Positions 33,119 to 41,810 are shown, counted from the first letter of the stretch. The stretch: DNA of 64,000 bases from Streptomyces xanthophaeus (GCF_030440515.1 NZ_CP076543.1:1426001-1490000); one strand, 5' to 3'. Program-made: numbers and translations. The notes: generated from the sequence alone by a model not told the origin.

Positions 33119-34426
33119 TCAGGCGAAATGCCTTCCCGGCCGCTCGCCGCGCACCTCCGGCCGTCCGTCCGACAGCCGGTGCCGGAGCCGGAGCCCGTCC
33201 CTGTCGCGGACCCGGTCCCGGTCCCTGTCCCTGTCCCTGTCCCGGAACGAGCCCGTCACCACGCGCGAGACGCCGGGTATGGCCACCGAGCGGGCCCAGA
33301 CCACGAGCAGGACCGGCAGCGCCAGGTAGCCGAAGCGGCCCGCCGGGGCCAGGAGGAAGGCCAGTGTGAGGCCGAGGGCGAGGCGGTCGGCGGCGGCCGC
33401 CACCGTACGCGGCGGCCGGGCGAGCAGGGAGAGGGCCACCGCGAGGCCTCCCGCCAGCAGCAGGCCCACCGTCAGGTACCAGCCCCAGGATCCCAGTCCG
33501 GCCAGCAGGTGCCCGGGCAGCGGGCTGCTCGCCGGGGTCGGCACCTCCGCCCGCCCGGTGGGGAAGGCGAACACCTGGCGCCACAGCTCCGCCGGCTGGA
33601 GCAGTACCGCCGGCAGCACCAGCAGGGCCGTGCCGCCGGCCGCCACCAGCGCGCAGCGCACCGCCGGCCGCCCGCCCCGGCAGACCGCGAGCAGGGCGAC
33701 GGCCACCGCGACCGCGGGCAGCGCCGTCCACTTCAGCGCGCACGCCCCGGCGAGGGCCGCCCCGGCCAGGACGGGCCGCCCGGCTGCCGCGGCCGCCAGC
33801 GCCAGGCAGCAAAGTCCGGCCAGCGGCAGGTCCACCCCGCTCACCGCCAGGGGCAGCGCCACCACCGGCGAGGCCACCAGGACCGGCAGCAGCCGGTCCC
33901 CTGCACCGCCGGGTGTACGGCCCGGCCCGCCACCCAGCAGCCGCCGGGCCGCCCACAGGCAGCCGAACAGCACGGCCGCGCACCAGATCCGGGCGTCCCC
34001 CAGCAGCCGTACCGCCCAGCCGTCGCCGCTGCCGTCGCCCCCGAGCAGCGCCCGCGGTATGCCGAGCAGCGCCATGCCCGGCAGGTACGGCGTGTACTCC
34101 TCGACGTGCGCGGGCCGGTCGACGTAGAGCCGGCCGGACTCCAGCAGGAGCCGCGCGGACCGTTCGACGACCGTCACCTCCGACTGCCCCTGCCCCGTCA
34201 GGACCAGCCACAGCAGTGGTACGGCGACGGCGCCCAGCAGGGCGGTGGCGAGCGCCGCACGACGGCGGCCGAGTGCGGTGGCCGCCGCGGCCCCGAGGTA
34301 TCCGGCGGCGGCACACCAGCCCCACAGCCGGTGCGGCGCCAGCGAGGAGAACAGGGGGAAGGACAGCGCCCACACGGCGGCGAGCAGCCAGCCGGTGGCC
34401 CACCGGGCGGTAAGGGAAAAGGTCAT
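33119..34426 (-). CDS. Polytopic membrane protein (GT87/DUF2029-like mannosyltransferase type)
   Basis: 435 residues with about ten membrane spans. Features reminiscent of polyprenol-phosphate-mannose mannosyltransferases: an early extracytoplasmic loop with SGRLYVDRPAHVEEYTPYLPG and a lumenal-type ALKWTALP segment. The catalytic acidic residues cannot be assigned with certainty, so the enzyme call is tentative. The C-terminal tail is an Arg-Asp dipeptide repeat encoded by a TGTCCC/GGTCCC tandem repeat, an odd extension likely grown by slippage. Start is the ATG giving MTFSLTARW. Only 40 bases separate it from the kinase-MFS gene downstream. Confidence 0.72.
   Translation of the reverse strand: MTFSLTARWATGWLLAAVWALSFPLFSSLAPHRLWGWCAAAGYLGAAAATALGRRRAALATALLGAVAVPLLWLVLTGQGQSEVTVVERSARLLLESGRLYVDRPAHVEEYTPYLPGMALLGIPRALLGGDGSGDGWAVRLLGDARIWCAAVLFGCLWAARRLLGGGPGRTPGGAGDRLLPVLVASPVVALPLAVSGVDLPLAGLCCLALAAAAAGRPVLAGAALAGACALKWTALPAVAVAVALLAVCRGGRPAVRCALVAAGGTALLVLPAVLLQPAELWRQVFAFPTGRAEVPTPASSPLPGHLLAGLGSWGWYLTVGLLLAGGLAVALSLLARPPRTVAAAADRLALGLTLAFLLAPAGRFGYLALPVLLVVWARSVAIPGVSRVVTGSFRDRDRDRDRDRVRDRDGLRLRHRLSDGRPEVRGERPGRHFA
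33196..33245. repeat. Hexanucleotide-type tandem repeat inside a coding region
   Basis: Iterated GGTCCC and TGTCCC units on the + strand, strongest at 33213-33245, encode the (Arg-Asp)n tail of the minus-strand membrane protein. In-frame unit size (6) keeps the frame, so copy number may vary between strains. Confidence 0.65.
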
Positions 34427-34536
34427 GGGCCCATTCCAGCCGCGGGGCCCGGCCGGGTCTGCACAGCCAGGTCGACGGTCGGCGGTGGGGTTTCCCCTAC
34501 CTTTCCCCTCCTCCCCCCTCCCTTCGTGCATGCGAA

Positions 34537-34566
34537 AGGGGCACGACCCCATCGGGTCGTGCCCCT
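34537..34566. terminator. Strong hairpin downstream of metG
   Basis: AGGGGCACGACCC (34537-34549), CATC loop, GGGTCGTGCCCCT (34554-34566): a perfect 13-bp stem. On the minus strand it is followed by CTTTCGC. It lies 68 bases past the metG stop and probably ends that transcript. The CCTCAG-rich stretch 34590-34642 lies between it and metG. Confidence 0.75.
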
Positions 34567-34633
34567 CGCTCAGATGTCACCGGGCCCTGAGCGGGCCCTC
34601 AGACCTCAGGGCTCGGACCTCAGGCCTCAGTCC

Positions 34634-36349
34634 TCAGGCCTCCGGGTTACCGCCGAACCGCTCGCGGTAGGACTCCAGGTCCTCCTCGGTGACGCGCGCG
34701 AACAGCACGGGCGGCACGGTGAACGGGGTGCCGGCCGGCACGGCGTCCAGGGACCGGGCCTGCTCCGGCGTGATCCACGTGGCGGTGTCGTCGGCGAGCG
34801 CGAAGGAGGAGCGGATGGTACGCGCCGAGGCCGGGATGAACGGCTCGGAGACCACCGAGTAGAGGTGGATGAGGTTCATCGCCGTGCGCAGGGTGAGCGC
34901 GGCGCCCTCCAGGTCGGTCTTGACCTCCGTCCAGGGGGCCTTCTCGTCGAGGTAGGCGTTTCCGGCCGACCACAGGGCGCGCAGCGCAGCCGCGGCCTTG
35001 CGGTACTGGAGGGAGTTCATGTGGCCCTCGTACTCGGCCAGCAGCTCGGCGATCTGCTCGCCGAGCTTGGCCTCGGCCTCGCCTGCGGGGCTGCCCGCGG
35101 GGGCCTCGTCGCCGAACTTCTTGCGGGAGAAGGTCAGCACGCGGTTGACGAAGTTGCCGAGGGTGCCGCCGAGGTCCTTGTTGACCGTGGCCTGGAAGTG
35201 CTCCCAGGTGAACGACGAGTCGTCGGACTCGGGCGCGTTGGCGATGAGGAAGTAGCGCCAGAAGTCGGCCGGGAGGATCTCCAGCGCCTGGTCGGTGAAG
35301 ACGCCGCGCTTCTGCGAGGTGGAGAACTTGCCGCCGTAGTACGTCAGCCAGTTGAAGGCCTTGACGTAGTCGACCTTCTTCCACGGCTCGCGGGTGGCCA
35401 GTTCGGTGGCCGGGAACATCACCGTGTGGAACGGGACGTTGTCCTTGGCCATGAACTGGGTGTAGCGGACGTCCTCGGCCTCGTACCACCACGACTTGTA
35501 GTCGCGGTTCGCCGGGTCCAGGTCGGACCACTCCTTGGTGGAGCCGATGTACTCGATCGGGGCGTCGAACCAGACGTAGAAGACCTTGCCCTCGGCGGCG
35601 AGCTCGGGCCAGGTGTCGGCCGGGACCGGAACGCCCCAGTCGAGGTCGCGGGTGATGGCGCGGTCGTGCAGGCCCTCGGTCAGCCACTTGCGGGCGATGG
35701 AGGAGGCGAGCTGCGGCCACTCCTCCTCGTGCTCGGCGACCCAGGCCTCGACCTCGTGCTGCAGCTTGGACTGCAGGAGGAAGAGGTGCTTGGTCTCGCG
35801 GACCTCCAGCTCGGTGGAGCCGGAGATGGCCGAGCGGGGCTCGATCAGGTCCGTGGGGTCCAGGACGCGGGTGCAGTTCTCGCACTGGTCGCCGCGGGCC
35901 TTGTCGTAGCCGCAGTGCGGGCAGGTGCCCTCGACGTAGCGGTCGGGCAGGAAGCGGCCGTCGACCGGCGAGTACACCTGCCGGATCGCGCGCTCCTCGA
36001 TGAACCCGTTCTCCTGCAGCTTCCGCGCGAAGTGCTGGGTGATCTCGCGGTTCTGCGCGGAGGAGCTGCGGCCGAAGTAGTCGAAGGACAGCTCGAAGCC
36101 GTCGTAGACCGCCTTCTGGGCGTCGTGGGCCTGCGCGCAGAACTCGGCGACCGAGATGCCGGCCTCCTTGGCGGCGAGTTCGGCGGGGGTGCCGTGCTCG
36201 TCGGTGGCGCAGATGTACAGGACGTCGTGGCCGCGCTGGCGGAGGTACCGGGAGTACACATCCGCCGGAAGCATCGACCCGACCATGTTGCCCAGGTGCT
36301 TGATCCCGTTGATGTACGGAAGCGCGCTGGTGATCAGGTGTCGAGCCAT
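34634..36349 (-). CDS. metG: Methionine--tRNA ligase
   Basis: 571 residues. Class I aminoacyl-tRNA synthetase that charges methionine on tRNA. The HIGH-type motif is HLGN at residues 18-21 after [13 protein letters not shown], the zinc knuckle CPHC/CENC lies near 142-160, and the KMSKS-type loop is K-F-S-T-S in [11 protein letters not shown]. The anticodon-binding helical domain is complete; no C-terminal EMAP domain is attached. Start is the ATG with GGAG nine bases upstream; an ATG five codons earlier lacks spacing. It is a single-gene unit with a terminator. Confidence 0.96.
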   Translation of the reverse strand: MARHLITSALPYINGIKHLGNMVGSMLPADVYSRYLRQRGHDVLYICATDEHGTPAELAAKEAGISVAEFCAQAHDAQKAVYDGFELSFDYFGRSSSAQNREITQHFARKLQENGFIEERAIRQVYSPVDGRFLPDRYVEGTCPHCGYDKARGDQCENCTRVLDPTDLIEPRSAISGSTELEVRETKHLFLLQSKLQHEVEAWVAEHEEEWPQLASSIARKWLTEGLHDRAITRDLDWGVPVPADTWPELAAEGKVFYVWFDAPIEYIGSTKEWSDLDPANRDYKSWWYEAEDVRYTQFMAKDNVPFHTVMFPATELATREPWKKVDYVKAFNWLTYYGGKFSTSQKRGVFTDQALEILPADFWRYFLIANAPESDDSSFTWEHFQATVNKDLGGTLGNFVNRVLTFSRKKFGDEAPAGSPAGEAEAKLGEQIAELLAEYEGHMNSLQYRKAAAALRALWSAGNAYLDEKAPWTEVKTDLEGAALTLRTAMNLIHLYSVVSEPFIPASARTIRSSFALADDTATWITPEQARSLDAVPAGTPFTVPPVLFARVTEEDLESYRERFGGNPEA

Positions 36350-36473
36350 CCTCGGATGCTCCATTTCCTATGTGCGGTACAACGTGACGTAACGGATTGT
36401 GAGTGCGGTTCATCGTATCGAACCGCCGCGAAGCCACGCGCCGCATTTGTTCATGGGTGGACGTAAAGCAAAA

Positions 36474-36507
36474 GCGAGGGCAGTGACCTCTCCGTCACGG
36501 CCCTCGC
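36474..36507 (-). terminator. Minus-strand intrinsic terminator
   Basis: GCGAGGGC and GCCCTCGC arms with an inner GTGAC/GTCAC extension (one mismatch) form a long stem. On the minus strand it is followed by TTTTGCTTTACG, a recognisable T tract. It ends 13 bases beyond the stop of the small minus-strand ORF at 36521-36631 and lies upstream of metG. Confidence 0.7.
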
Positions 36508-36520
36508 GATCGGGCCCATG

Positions 36521-36631
36521 TTACAGCCGGACCGCGGCGCACCCGACCGGTGTCCGGGCTACGGCAGCGGCGACGGCGGCGACAGAGAGGACGACGGCAC
36601 CCGCGGTGGCACCGGCAGCGGGCATATGCAT
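36521..36631 (-). CDS. Possible 36-residue membrane peptide
   Basis: A short ORF (MHMPAAGATAGAVVLSVAAV, then AAAVARTPVG) with one clear hydrophobic helix, ending just before a T-tracted terminator on the same strand. The terminator shows that something is transcribed leftward here, and this is the only suitable ORF. There is no clear ribosome-binding site, so an untranslated RNA is equally possible. The whole stretch 36350-36773 otherwise has no gene; it also holds the metG promoter and an 18-bp palindrome. Confidence 0.35.
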   Translation of the reverse strand: MHMPAAGATAGAVVLSVAAVAAAVARTPVGCAAVRL

Positions 36632-36652
36632 ACGTGCTGGCTGGAGCCGTGC

Positions 36653-36670
36653 GTGATCGAGATCGATCAC
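36653..36670. promoter_or_regulatory. 18-bp palindrome GTGATCGA-GA-TCGATCAC
   Basis: Perfect 8-bp arms with a 2-base centre, followed by another TCGATCA nine bases on. It lies 22 bases upstream of the small leftward ORF and about 100 bases upstream of the rightward sigma-factor gene, so it could control either. Confidence 0.5.
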
Positions 36671-36773
36671 GGGTCGATCATCCACGACGCATTGCTTCCA
36701 GGTTTCTTCTCTGCGCCCTCCGAGTGCGCCCGCGCTGCTTTCCTGTTCAGCGCACAGGGGATGAGGTGGAGCG

Positions 36774-37421
36774 GTGAACGATGGCGGACCGGAGGAGTCC
36801 GGTGGGGCCGTGGGACTACCGAGCCGGCGCCGGCGGCCGACTCCCATGAGCCAGTGGGATCCGACGGCGCGCCTGTCGTACTGGGCCTTCCACGCCAATC
36901 GGCGGCCCGCGTACATGCGCTTCGCGTATCTGCAGCTGGGTTCCGACACCGCGGCGGAGGAGGCGGTGGACGCCGCTTTCGACTCGATCATGGGTGAGTG
37001 GCTGCGGATGCTCCACATGGACCGGCTCGACGCCTACGCCTGGACCGTGCTCAAGCACTGCCTGGTCGACCGGCAGCGCCGGCGCCATCCGTGGCAGCAG
37101 CGGCCGGAACCGACGGACATCAGCGCCTTCGAGGCCGCCCTCAGGGCGGCCCACGCCGATCAGTACGAGGTGCTGACCGACACCATCCGCTTCTACTCGG
37201 CCGTCTCCCGCCTCGCCGAGCGGCAGCGCGACTCCGTACTGCTGCGGTACGGACTCCAGTGCACCCCGGGTGAGGCCGCAGCCGTGATGGGCGTCGACGA
37301 GGCCACGATCCGCTCCTACCTCGGGCAGGCCCACCGGCGGCTCGCGCGCCTGCTCGCCACCTCCGCCGCATCGCCGGCATCGCCCGAATCGCCGGCATCG
37401 CCCGAATCAGCCGAATCATGA
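36774..37421 (+). CDS. Sigma-70-family (ECF-like) sigma factor
   Basis: 215 residues from GTG with GAGG seven bases upstream. Region-2-like sequence YMRFAYLQLGSDTAAEEAVDAAF and WTVLKHCLVDRQRR, and region 4 in LAERQRDSVLLRYGLQCTPGEAAAVMGVDEATIRSYLGQAHRRLARLL. The linker and the C-terminal SPAS/PESPAS/PES repeat are atypical; the repeat is encoded by about five 9- to 12-base units (37371-37418). It overlaps the next gene by ATGA. Confidence 0.85.
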   Translation: MNDGGPEESGGAVGLPSRRRRPTPMSQWDPTARLSYWAFHANRRPAYMRFAYLQLGSDTAAEEAVDAAFDSIMGEWLRMLHMDRLDAYAWTVLKHCLVDRQRRRHPWQQRPEPTDISAFEAALRAAHADQYEVLTDTIRFYSAVSRLAERQRDSVLLRYGLQCTPGEAAAVMGVDEATIRSYLGQAHRRLARLLATSAASPASPESPASPESAES

Positions 37422-39268
37422 GGCGCTTCGAACGGCAGGAGCTGCAGGACGGTGACCCGGTCCCCCGCTCCCTGGCCGAGTTCCTGGCCCGGGCGGGCGT
37501 CCGCGACCGCTACCGGCACTACGACCTCGGCGCCGCCGAGGCCCGGCTGCTGCGCGCCACACCACACCCGCCGGCCTCCGGACACCGCGCCCGGCGCCGG
37601 TCGGTGCACGGCTGGAGCGACCCCGCCCGGGACTGCCCGCTCGACGCCGAACGGGCCCGGCGCGACCTCAAGGCCGTCTGCCTCGCCTCCGCGTGCGCGC
37701 CCAAGGCCGGGGCGCACCTCGACTCCTTCCTCACCGGCGGACACACCGACCTGGCCGGGGCGGTCGTCTTCGGCTGTCTGCTGCACCTGGCCGGGCTGCG
37801 CGAAGGGGCCCGCTTCTGGTGGCAGTTCGCCGCCGGTTCGGGGAGCCCGCGGACTTCCGTGGCCGCGTACTGCCTCTTCCTCGACCACTCCCGGCGCGGC
37901 GAGCACCACGACGCCCGGCACTGGGCCCGCGAGCTGGGTCGGCGCGGCTTCCGGCCGGGCGGCCGGCGGGATCTTCGGGAGGTCCGGCTGTGCACGCAGG
38001 CGGCCGTGCTGCGCTACGTCGACCAGTTCGAGGATCCTGACCTGGGCCCGGTGCCACTGCCGAGGCCCGGGCTGTCCGGAGTGCTGGCCGCGTTCCGGCC
38101 GCAGCAGGTCGCGGGCGTCGCGGTCGTCGCGCCGGCGGCGGCGACCCGGCCGGCCGCCGGGCCGCTGCGCCACCCCGCCCTGACGGCCGCGGCCCGCGGA
38201 ACCGTCGTACAGGGCGGTACGGGCGAGGCTCTGGCGGAGGCCCGCCGTGCGCTGGCCGTCGTACGCGTCCTGGAGCGGCATCCGCTGGGGGTACGGACCG
38301 GCCGGCTCGCGCGGGAGTCGGGTCTCGCGGAGGCGGAACTGCGTCCCCTCCTGGCGATGCTGTGCGAGGAGGAGTACGCGTACCGGCCGGGGGCGGGGGT
38401 GTACGGTCGCGGCCCGGCCCTGGACCGGCTCGCCGCCCCGGGCGGCCACGGCCTGGCCGGGCAGCTGCAGCGCACCCTGGCCCTGGCCCGGGACAGTGCG
38501 GGCGCCGCGGTGTACCTCAGCCGGTATGCGGGGGGCGAGGTCCACATCACGCAGATGGCGGCCGGGCCTGCGACCCCGCCGGTCCGGGAGTGGGTCGACT
38601 TCCGGGACGCCGCACATGCCAGCGCGGTCGGCAAGTGTCTGCTGACGCAGCTCGACCACGACCGCCGCGCCGACCATGTGGCGCGGCACCGGCCCGCGCG
38701 CCTCACCCCGCAGACGATCACTGACAGCCGGGCCCTGTTCACGGCGCTGGACGCGGTGGCTCCGGGCGCGCCCGTCTTCGACCTGCTGGAGTACTCCCCG
38801 GGGGTCGTCTGCTCGGCCGTTCCCATCACCACGGGCGGCGCCGCGGGGAGCCTGGCGCTGTCGCTGCCCGCGACCCATGCCCACCGGCTGCGCTCCGCCA
38901 CCGGGGCTCTGCGGCGCAAGGCCGTGCCCGTCCTCCTCGCCCTGCTCCTGACCGGCGCGATCCCCCCGGACGCCCCGGCGGTGGCCGCGGGGGAGCAGGC
39001 ACCGGCCGACCGGCCCCGGCCGGTGCGGGCCCCCGTCACCCCGGAGACCCTGCGCCAGCTCCGGCTGCTCTTCCGCACCCCCCTCGCGGAGGCCGCGCCG
39101 GCGGCGCAGGGCCCGCACCTGGTCAGCGACACCACGAGCGCGGCGGCCTACCTCTTCGCAGCCGCCCCGGACGGCGCCACCCCCCGCCTGTCCCTCCCCC
39201 ACACCTTCACATCGGTGACCCCGGGCAGCCTGACCCGCCCGACGGGCCTGGTGGTCCTGGGTACGTGA
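37418..39268 (+). CDS. IclR-type winged-helix/effector domain fused to a large N-terminal helical domain
   Basis: 616 residues, coupled to the sigma-factor gene by ATGA. Residues 1-230 are a helical region of unknown family (CLASACAPKAGAHLDSFLTGG, then GARFWWQFAAGSGS). Residues about 275-345 form a winged helix (VVRVLERHPLGVRTGRLARE, then SGLAEAELRPLLAMLCEE), and 355-515 an IclR effector domain with the typical DFRDAAHASAVGKCLLTQL and LLEYSPGVVCSAVPI segments. The C-terminal 100 residues are Pro/Ala-rich with a TPETLRQLRLLFRTPL helix. It may act as an effector-sensing partner of the upstream sigma factor. Confidence 0.75.
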   Translation: MRRFERQELQDGDPVPRSLAEFLARAGVRDRYRHYDLGAAEARLLRATPHPPASGHRARRRSVHGWSDPARDCPLDAERARRDLKAVCLASACAPKAGAHLDSFLTGGHTDLAGAVVFGCLLHLAGLREGARFWWQFAAGSGSPRTSVAAYCLFLDHSRRGEHHDARHWARELGRRGFRPGGRRDLREVRLCTQAAVLRYVDQFEDPDLGPVPLPRPGLSGVLAAFRPQQVAGVAVVAPAAATRPAAGPLRHPALTAAARGTVVQGGTGEALAEARRALAVVRVLERHPLGVRTGRLARESGLAEAELRPLLAMLCEEEYAYRPGAGVYGRGPALDRLAAPGGHGLAGQLQRTLALARDSAGAAVYLSRYAGGEVHITQMAAGPATPPVREWVDFRDAAHASAVGKCLLTQLDHDRRADHVARHRPARLTPQTITDSRALFTALDAVAPGAPVFDLLEYSPGVVCSAVPITTGGAAGSLALSLPATHAHRLRSATGALRRKAVPVLLALLLTGAIPPDAPAVAAGEQAPADRPRPVRAPVTPETLRQLRLLFRTPLAEAAPAAQGPHLVSDTTSAAAYLFAAAPDGATPRLSLPHTFTSVTPGSLTRPTGLVVLGT

Positions 39269-39308
39269 CGACGGGCCGACCGGCTCCACCGCCCGACCGG
39301 CAAGGGGG

Positions 39309-39785
39309 TCATGACGGCTTCCTGGGCCTGAGTCCGAGTTCATCGCAGCGCCGCTGGTATTCGGCCGCGGCCGCGGCGTCCGGGAACTCGACCGTGCGCC
39401 AGCGTTCGGGGTCGTAGCCTTCACAGTCACGCCAGACCTTCAGGCCGTCGCAGAGGGCGTTCCAGTTCTCGCGGATCTTGCCGAGGCGCCATTCGTCCTG
39501 GGCCCGGAGCACGGCCTCGGGCGGCGGCGCCCACACGAGGACCGTGGTGGGGCCCCTCCCGTTGCGGTAGGGCCTCCAGAACGGCGACCTGATGTCCCAT
39601 TCGAGTTGCAGCACCAGGCTGGACAGCATCCGGGCCAGCGCATCGGCCGTCCGGTGCTCGTCGGTCCCCGGTTCGTGCCCGGCTTCCAGGGCCTCCAGCC
39701 TCGGGTGCAGGAACTCGAAGACCTCCCAGAGGTCGTCCTCCGTGATGTCGCAGGCGTACTGCAGTGGCGCCCGTTCCGTGTTCAT
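39309..39785 (-). CDS. Hypothetical protein beside the tRNA-Leu island
   Basis: 158 residues. Acidic, helical N-terminal half (ITEDDLWEVFEFLHPRLEALE) and a C-terminal half with many tryptophans (FWRPYRNG, then WRDCEGYDPERWRTVEF). No recognised family and no signal peptide. It lies just outside the left border of the island. Start is an ATG preceded by a GGGGGGCGGA stretch. Confidence 0.6.
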   Translation of the reverse strand: MNTERAPLQYACDITEDDLWEVFEFLHPRLEALEAGHEPGTDEHRTADALARMLSSLVLQLEWDIRSPFWRPYRNGRGPTTVLVWAPPPEAVLRAQDEWRLGKIRENWNALCDGLKVWRDCEGYDPERWRTVEFPDAAAAAEYQRRCDELGLRPRKPS

Positions 39786-39807
39786 GTCCGCCCCCCGGGG
39801 AAAACAA

Positions 39808-39838
39808 CAGGAGCCCCACACTAGGTGTGGGGCTCCTG
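39808..39838 (-). terminator. Strong intrinsic terminator at the island's left border
   Basis: CAGGAGCCCCACAC and GTGTGGGGCTCCTG make a perfect 14-bp stem with a TAG loop; on the minus strand TTGTTTTCC follows. It sits 7 bases from a partial tRNA-Leu 3' end, as expected if it was the original terminator of the tRNA gene before insertion. Confidence 0.75.
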
Positions 39839-39844
39839 CTTCTT

Positions 39845-39864
39845 GTGTCCGAGGGGACTTGAAC
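39845..39864. repeat. Partial tRNA-Leu 3' end copy (putative att site)
   Basis: Matches the 3' acceptor/T-arm portion of the tRNA-Leu gene at 46057-46078 except for two missing Gs. The matching stops after ACTTGAAC. It lacks the rest of the tRNA, so it is a duplicated attachment-site half, not a functional tRNA. Confidence 0.6.
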
Positions 39865-40023
39865 TCTCCACTCGGGCACCAGCCTATAGGCGCTGTGACC
39901 TGCTGGAATGCCTGTCTTGGCAGGGGCTCGACAGCCCTGCTCTTCCTGTCTCTTCCTGCTGTTTCAGGCCGTCTCAGGGCTCTGTTGGTCACCTGGCCAG
40001 GACGAGCGATCTCGCCCACTCGG

Positions 40024-40383
40024 TCAGGCTTTCTCGATGGCCTCGAAGATGTCGGCGTCGGTCTCCTGCTGCCACTTCGGCAGGTCCGGCCAGTCGGCCA
40101 CGTAACCGGGCTTGGGGTCCTCGAAGTGCTTGAACATCTGGGCGGTCCAGCACGTCGCAACGAACCGGCTCTTCTGCTCGCGGGACAGCCTCGATGAGTG
40201 CCCGCCGCTGATCTCGATGAAATGCCGAACCTGGTCGTAGACCGAGCCTGCGGCCTCGCGCTCCCACTGCGGGGTGTCGTCCCAAGGCGTCACGTACCCG
40301 GCCTTCGGCTCCCCGGGGAAGTGCTGGTGCACTCCCGTGATCCAGGCTTCCCGGAACACTCGTGCACCTTCGATCTGCGACAT
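40024..40383 (-). CDS. Duplicated-motif hypothetical protein
   Basis: 119 residues. Two diverged copies of one unit: W-ITGVHQHF-PGEPKAGYVTPW-DDTPQW near residues 14-40, and W-TAQMFKHF-EDPKPGYVADW-PDLPKW near residues 75-100. Each keeps the W, HF, PK-GYV, W and D-x-P-x-W positions. No recognised family. The start is the ATG preceded by GAGAGGGG; a start 18 bases upstream exists but lacks it. It lies 14 bases downstream of the XRE-TPR gene and is probably co-transcribed with it. Confidence 0.7.
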   Translation of the reverse strand: MSQIEGARVFREAWITGVHQHFPGEPKAGYVTPWDDTPQWEREAAGSVYDQVRHFIEISGGHSSRLSREQKSRFVATCWTAQMFKHFEDPKPGYVADWPDLPKWQQETDADIFEAIEKA

Positions 40384-40397
40384 GCCAACCCCTCTCG

Positions 40398-41654
40398 TCA
40401 TGGCGTGCTGAGCGCGGCGATCTCCGCCCCCAGCTCCGCTACGCGGTGGTCCCTGCTCAGGGGGCCGAACTCGTCGCACAGGGTCTGGAGTCTACGGGCG
40501 ACGTATCCGGAGGAAGAGGCTTGGGCCAGGAGGAGGGCTTCCCGGCCGTACGCGACGGCGTGTTCGGGGTCCCGCCGCTTGGCACCGATGGCGGCGAGGT
40601 CGGTCAGGACAGCGCCGCGCCGTCGGTAGGACTGCCCGGAGGCAAGGGCGGTCTGCTCAAGAGCCCGCCGCAACGCTTCCTCCGCCAGGTCGAGCCGTCC
40701 GAGCTGGACGTAGCGGGCTCCCCGTTCCTCGGCCAGCCGCGTCCCGTCGAACCGCAGCCACCCGCCGTTGGTGCTGCCCGCGCTCAGGCCCATGACGTGC
40801 TCCGCCTGGTCCAAGGCGCGCTCGCATGCGGTGAGGTCACCCAGGCCGGCGTACGCCTCTGCCTGGACGGCGGCGACCCAGTGCCGTGTGGCAAGGGCGC
40901 TGTCACCTCGCCCGGCCAGCCGCTCAGCGGCTCCCAGGACCTGTGCCGCCTGCCGGTAGCGCTGCTCCGACATGTCCACGTAGGCGTGCCGGACGAGCGC
41001 GCACGCCCACAGGTCGTAGGCTCCGGCGTCCCTGCTGACGGATGCTGCGAGGGCGTAAGAGGCAGCCGCGTCCGTGTACCGGTTCGCGTCGAAGGCAACT
41101 TCCCCGGCCAGTTGGAAGAGGTCGGCTGCCGCACTGAGGAGCGGGCGGGAGTTGCCTCGGGTGTCGGCCGCGAGGGCTTCGTTCAGGGTGGTCAGTTGGT
41201 CGCGGACGATGGGGTAAACGGACCCCTTGGACCGGGCCAGTTGGTAGACCTGCCAGAGGTGACTGTTCATCCGCGCGAAGTCGCCGGGTGCGCCCCTGAG
41301 GACCCCATCGGAGAGGGTTTCCGCCTCATCCAGCGGCAGGGCGGTCAGCGCCCCGCTGACGGTGAGGATGCGGAGGAATTCACGGCGGATCACTTCGTCT
41401 GGGTCTCCCACACTCGGCTGGTCACTGGGCTGCTGGCATCTGGTCGTCCGGCTTACGGCTCGTGGCTGTGTCAGAAGGGCGTCCAGCTCTTGAAGGCTGA
41501 CTTCAAGGGCGGCTGCCAAGCCTGGCCGCTGAGGTGGCTGCGGTGCGATCTTGCCGCTCTCCCAGCGTCCGACCGTTGTGCGGTCCACGCCAAGTAACTC
41601 GGCCAATTTCTCCTGACTGTAACCCAGGGTCTTGCGCCGTTCCGCCAGTCCCAT
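40398..41654 (-). CDS. XRE regulator with TPR-like helical repeats
   Basis: 418 residues. HTH at 1-60 (LAERRKTLGYSQEKLAELLG, then VDRTTVGRWESG) and a long helical-repeat region (about 150-400) with tetratricopeptide-like units such as FQLAGEVAFDANRYTDAAASYALAASVSRDAG and LGRLDLAEEALRRALEQT. This layout is common in Streptomyces regulators of signalling peptides or mobile cassettes. It is divergent from the small-protein genes at 41811, with a 24-base palindromic element between them. Confidence 0.88.
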   Translation of the reverse strand: MGLAERRKTLGYSQEKLAELLGVDRTTVGRWESGKIAPQPPQRPGLAAALEVSLQELDALLTQPRAVSRTTRCQQPSDQPSVGDPDEVIRREFLRILTVSGALTALPLDEAETLSDGVLRGAPGDFARMNSHLWQVYQLARSKGSVYPIVRDQLTTLNEALAADTRGNSRPLLSAAADLFQLAGEVAFDANRYTDAAASYALAASVSRDAGAYDLWACALVRHAYVDMSEQRYRQAAQVLGAAERLAGRGDSALATRHWVAAVQAEAYAGLGDLTACERALDQAEHVMGLSAGSTNGGWLRFDGTRLAEERGARYVQLGRLDLAEEALRRALEQTALASGQSYRRRGAVLTDLAAIGAKRRDPEHAVAYGREALLLAQASSSGYVARRLQTLCDEFGPLSRDHRVAELGAEIAALSTP

Positions 41655-41705
41655 GACGCCCCTCTTCCCGTGACCTGAACCCACGGCGTTCCCGTGCACG
41701 GATGT

Positions 41706-41729
41706 GCATCAAGAGTGCCGCATTGATGC
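41706..41729. promoter_or_regulatory. Inverted repeat GCATCAA-(10)-TTGATGC
   Basis: Perfect 7-bp arms with a 10-base spacer in the divergent promoter region between the XRE-TPR gene and the small-protein genes. Centre spacing fits a dimer on one DNA face. Likely operator for the XRE-TPR regulator. Confidence 0.55.
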
Positions 41730-41810
41730 CGTGGAGGGCTCGGACTCCCCGCGCTTTCCTTGGTGTTGTCGCAAACGGGCACGGGGGCAAACCTGCGGAA
41801 GGGTGCGGAC

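Noticed and set aside
33092..36466. Very long open frame on the + strand (over 1100 codons)
   Set aside because: It is antisense to the 33119-34426 membrane gene and metG; its translation is arginine/glycine/histidine-rich low complexity, as expected of a GC-rich shadow frame.
39845..39864. A second tRNA-Leu gene at the left border
   Set aside because: Only the 3' acceptor/T-arm piece is present; no anticodon arm or 5' acceptor stem.
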